Part shown: one piece after another, positions 34,213 to 35,502 of the stretch
Layout of the letters: each line of letters starts with the position of its first letter
How positions within the stretch are numbered: the first letter of the stretch is position 1
Assembly: GCF_022631235.3 (NCBI RefSeq)
Contig: NZ_CP100399.2
Coordinates: forward strand, 1 to 35,502
Origin: Psychrobacter raelei
Lineage (GTDB): Bacteria; Pseudomonadota; Gammaproteobacteria; Pseudomonadales; Moraxellaceae
DNA length: 35,502 nt
Direction of reading: 5' to 3'
The notes under the pieces: generated by a model
Databases searched by the model: none
Told to the model about the DNA's origin: nothing
Seen by the model: the letters and a program-made list of their open reading frames with translations, nothing else
Position numbers and translations under genes: made by a program

Positions 34213-35502
34213 GGTAGTGTTCAAAATTCTGTGTCATTCCCCTAAACTATGTAAAAAACAAGGAATGACACCATGCAAAACTTTGACTTTAACGAAGCCT
34301 TAAAAGGCATTCAAGCAGGTAAACCTATCACAGGCAGTGACGGGGTACTTGCCCCACTCATCAAACAGCTCACCGAAGCTGCCTTAAATGCCGAAATACA
34401 AAGCCACCTTGAACAAAGTTCTACAAGCAACCGTCGTAACGGTTACAGCAAAAAGACCGTCAAATCAGCGGCGGGCAGCTTCGAGCTTGAAACGCCACGA
34501 GATCGTAACGGTGAATATGAGCCTGTGTTGGTCAAGAAACATCAAACTAAACTCACCGCTGAGATCGATAGCCGCATCCTATCGCTATTTTCTCATGGCA
34601 TGAGTTACCGTGACATACGCCACCACATTGCTGAGATATACCAACTTGAGGTCTCAGAGGCGACCATCAGTAGCATCACTGATGAGCTGATACCGCAGCT
34701 TAAAGCATGGCAATCTCGTCCACTCGACAGCGTTTATCCGTTTGTCTGGCTTGATGCGATTTACTACAAGGTCAAAGACGAAGGACGCTATGTCAGCAAA
34801 GCCATTTACACGCTATTAGCACTTAATACCGAAGGCAAAAAAGAACTCATTGGTCTGTATTGCTCTGAAAGCGAAGGGGCAAACTACTGGCTATCTGTGC
34901 TCACAGATTTACACAATCGTGGCGTACAAGATATTCTCATCGCTTGTGTGGATGGCCTAAAGGGTTTTCCTGAAGCCATCAATGCCATTTTCCCCAATAC
35001 AGAAGTACAGCTGTGTGTGATTCACCAAATCCGTAATAGTATCCGTTATGTAGCTAGTCGTGATCAAAAAGCCTTTATGCGCGATTTAAAGCCTGTTTAT
35101 AAGGCAGTTAATAAGGAGTCAGCTGAACTGGCTCTTGATGATTTAGAGGCTGTTTGGGGCGATCAGTATCCGGCGGTGATTAAGTCTTGGCGGGACAAGT
35201 GGCATTTACTATCTGCCTATTTTAAGTATCCTGAAGCAGTCAGAAAGCCTATTTATACCACCAATGCGGTGGAAGCGGTACATCGTCAGTTTCGTAAACT
35301 TACTAAAACCAAAGGCGCTTTCCCGAATGAAACCAGCTTGCTCAAATTGTTGTATGTTGGTATGTTAAATGCCAGTGCCAAGTGGACGATGCCGATTCGT
35401 AATTGGGGACAGACGATGATGCAGCTGTCTATCTATTTCCCTGGTCGATTAGATTCGGTGATGCGTCTTTAATTTAGTTGACACAGAGTTTTGAACGCCC
35501 TC
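34213..35502 (+). mobile_element. IS256-family insertion sequence, about 1290 bp
   Basis: Ends: left GGTAGTGTTCAAAATTCTGT; right, read inward, GAGGGCGTTCAAAACTCTGT. They share GTTCAAAA-TCTGTGTCA. Duplication AAAAAATG at 34205-34212 and at bases 1-8 across the junction of a circle, 8 bp as usual for IS256. Complete with one transposase. Confidence 0.88.
34273..35472 (+). CDS. IS256-family (mutator-type) transposase
   Basis: 399 residues, full length. The acidic triad is visible as WLDAIYYK (Asp about 161), CVDGLKGF (Asp about 227) and TTNAVEAVHRQFRK (Glu about 334), with the VIHQIRNSIRYVASRD motif typical of the family. AAGGA precedes the ATG by 8 nt. The element may move by copy-out with a circular intermediate, as other IS256 members do. 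It is intact. Confidence 0.95.
   Translation: MQNFDFNEALKGIQAGKPITGSDGVLAPLIKQLTEAALNAEIQSHLEQSSTSNRRNGYSKKTVKSAAGSFELETPRDRNGEYEPVLVKKHQTKLTAEIDSRILSLFSHGMSYRDIRHHIAEIYQLEVSEATISSITDELIPQLKAWQSRPLDSVYPFVWLDAIYYKVKDEGRYVSKAIYTLLALNTEGKKELIGLYCSESEGANYWLSVLTDLHNRGVQDILIACVDGLKGFPEAINAIFPNTEVQLCVIHQIRNSIRYVASRDQKAFMRDLKPVYKAVNKESAELALDDLEAVWGDQYPAVIKSWRDKWHLLSAYFKYPEAVRKPIYTTNAVEAVHRQFRKLTKTKGAFPNETSLLKLLYVGMLNASAKWTMPIRNWGQTMMQLSIYFPGRLDSVMRL

Overview
The window reads as one complete circular plasmid of about 35.5 kb from a Moraxellaceae host, most probably Psychrobacter or a close relative. The reasons are AT-rich backbone genes, a Rep_3-type initiator with iterons, a MobA/MobL relaxase, a HigB/HigA pair of the type seen on Acinetobacter and Psychrobacter plasmids, an RTG-type carbenicillinase, and relics of Psychrobacter-like chromosomal genes (ccmF, ccmI). 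Circularity is inferred directly from the sequence. The IS256-family element that ends at the last base is flanked by the 8-bp duplication AAAAAATG, with one copy at 34205-34212 and the other at bases 1-8. Joining the ends also restores a perfect terminator hairpin.

Layout. Bases 1-2006 hold a small stress-type group (csbD, a DUF421 membrane protein, a CinA/PncC-like protein) and an IS3-family end relic. Bases 2017-5893 hold replication and mobilization: a possible Xer (pdif-like) site, the rep terminator, rep, four iterons with an AT-rich stretch, the relaxase gene with a second coiled-coil gene nested in another frame, and oriT. Bases 5894-12280 hold a divergent mobC-like gene and a complete type I restriction-modification operon, hsdM-hsdS-hsdR, with 12-bp repeats in the hsdS spacer. 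Bases 12336-12566 are IS3-family debris.

Bases 12661-22916 look like captured chromosomal or metal-resistance DNA: lnt, a DUF411 lipoprotein, a CHAP-domain secreted protein, a CzcD-type cation exporter, an IS5-family element with two relics of related ends, cadR and cadA with a textbook MerR-type promoter, and a deletion remnant joining the start of ccmF to the end of ccmI. Bases 22917-29671 are a full Tn5393 (81-bp inverted repeats, tnpA, tnpR, strA, strB; GC-rich) carrying a 1282-bp IS3-family insertion between tnpR and strA. An orphan IS end, an unknown lipoprotein, the RTG/CARB-type beta-lactamase, a serine recombinase with an upstream palindromic array, higB-higA, a helix-turn-helix/coiled-coil plasmid protein, a small membrane ORF and the IS256-family element complete the circle.

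Working together: rep, the iterons, the recombinase and higBA maintain the plasmid. MobA, the nested protein and the MobC-like protein make it mobilizable, but no conjugation pore genes are present, so a helper is needed. HsdMSR defends against foreign DNA and may also act as an addiction module. Cargo gives streptomycin resistance (strA-strB), penicillin/carbenicillin resistance (bla) and Cd/Zn/Pb/Co-type metal export. Transposon and IS scars at nearly every module boundary show how it was assembled. I did not find an obviously new defence or signalling system. The most unusual items are the nested mob gene, the variable-repeat HsdS, the IS inserted in a terminator loop, and the plasmid-borne copy of lnt.
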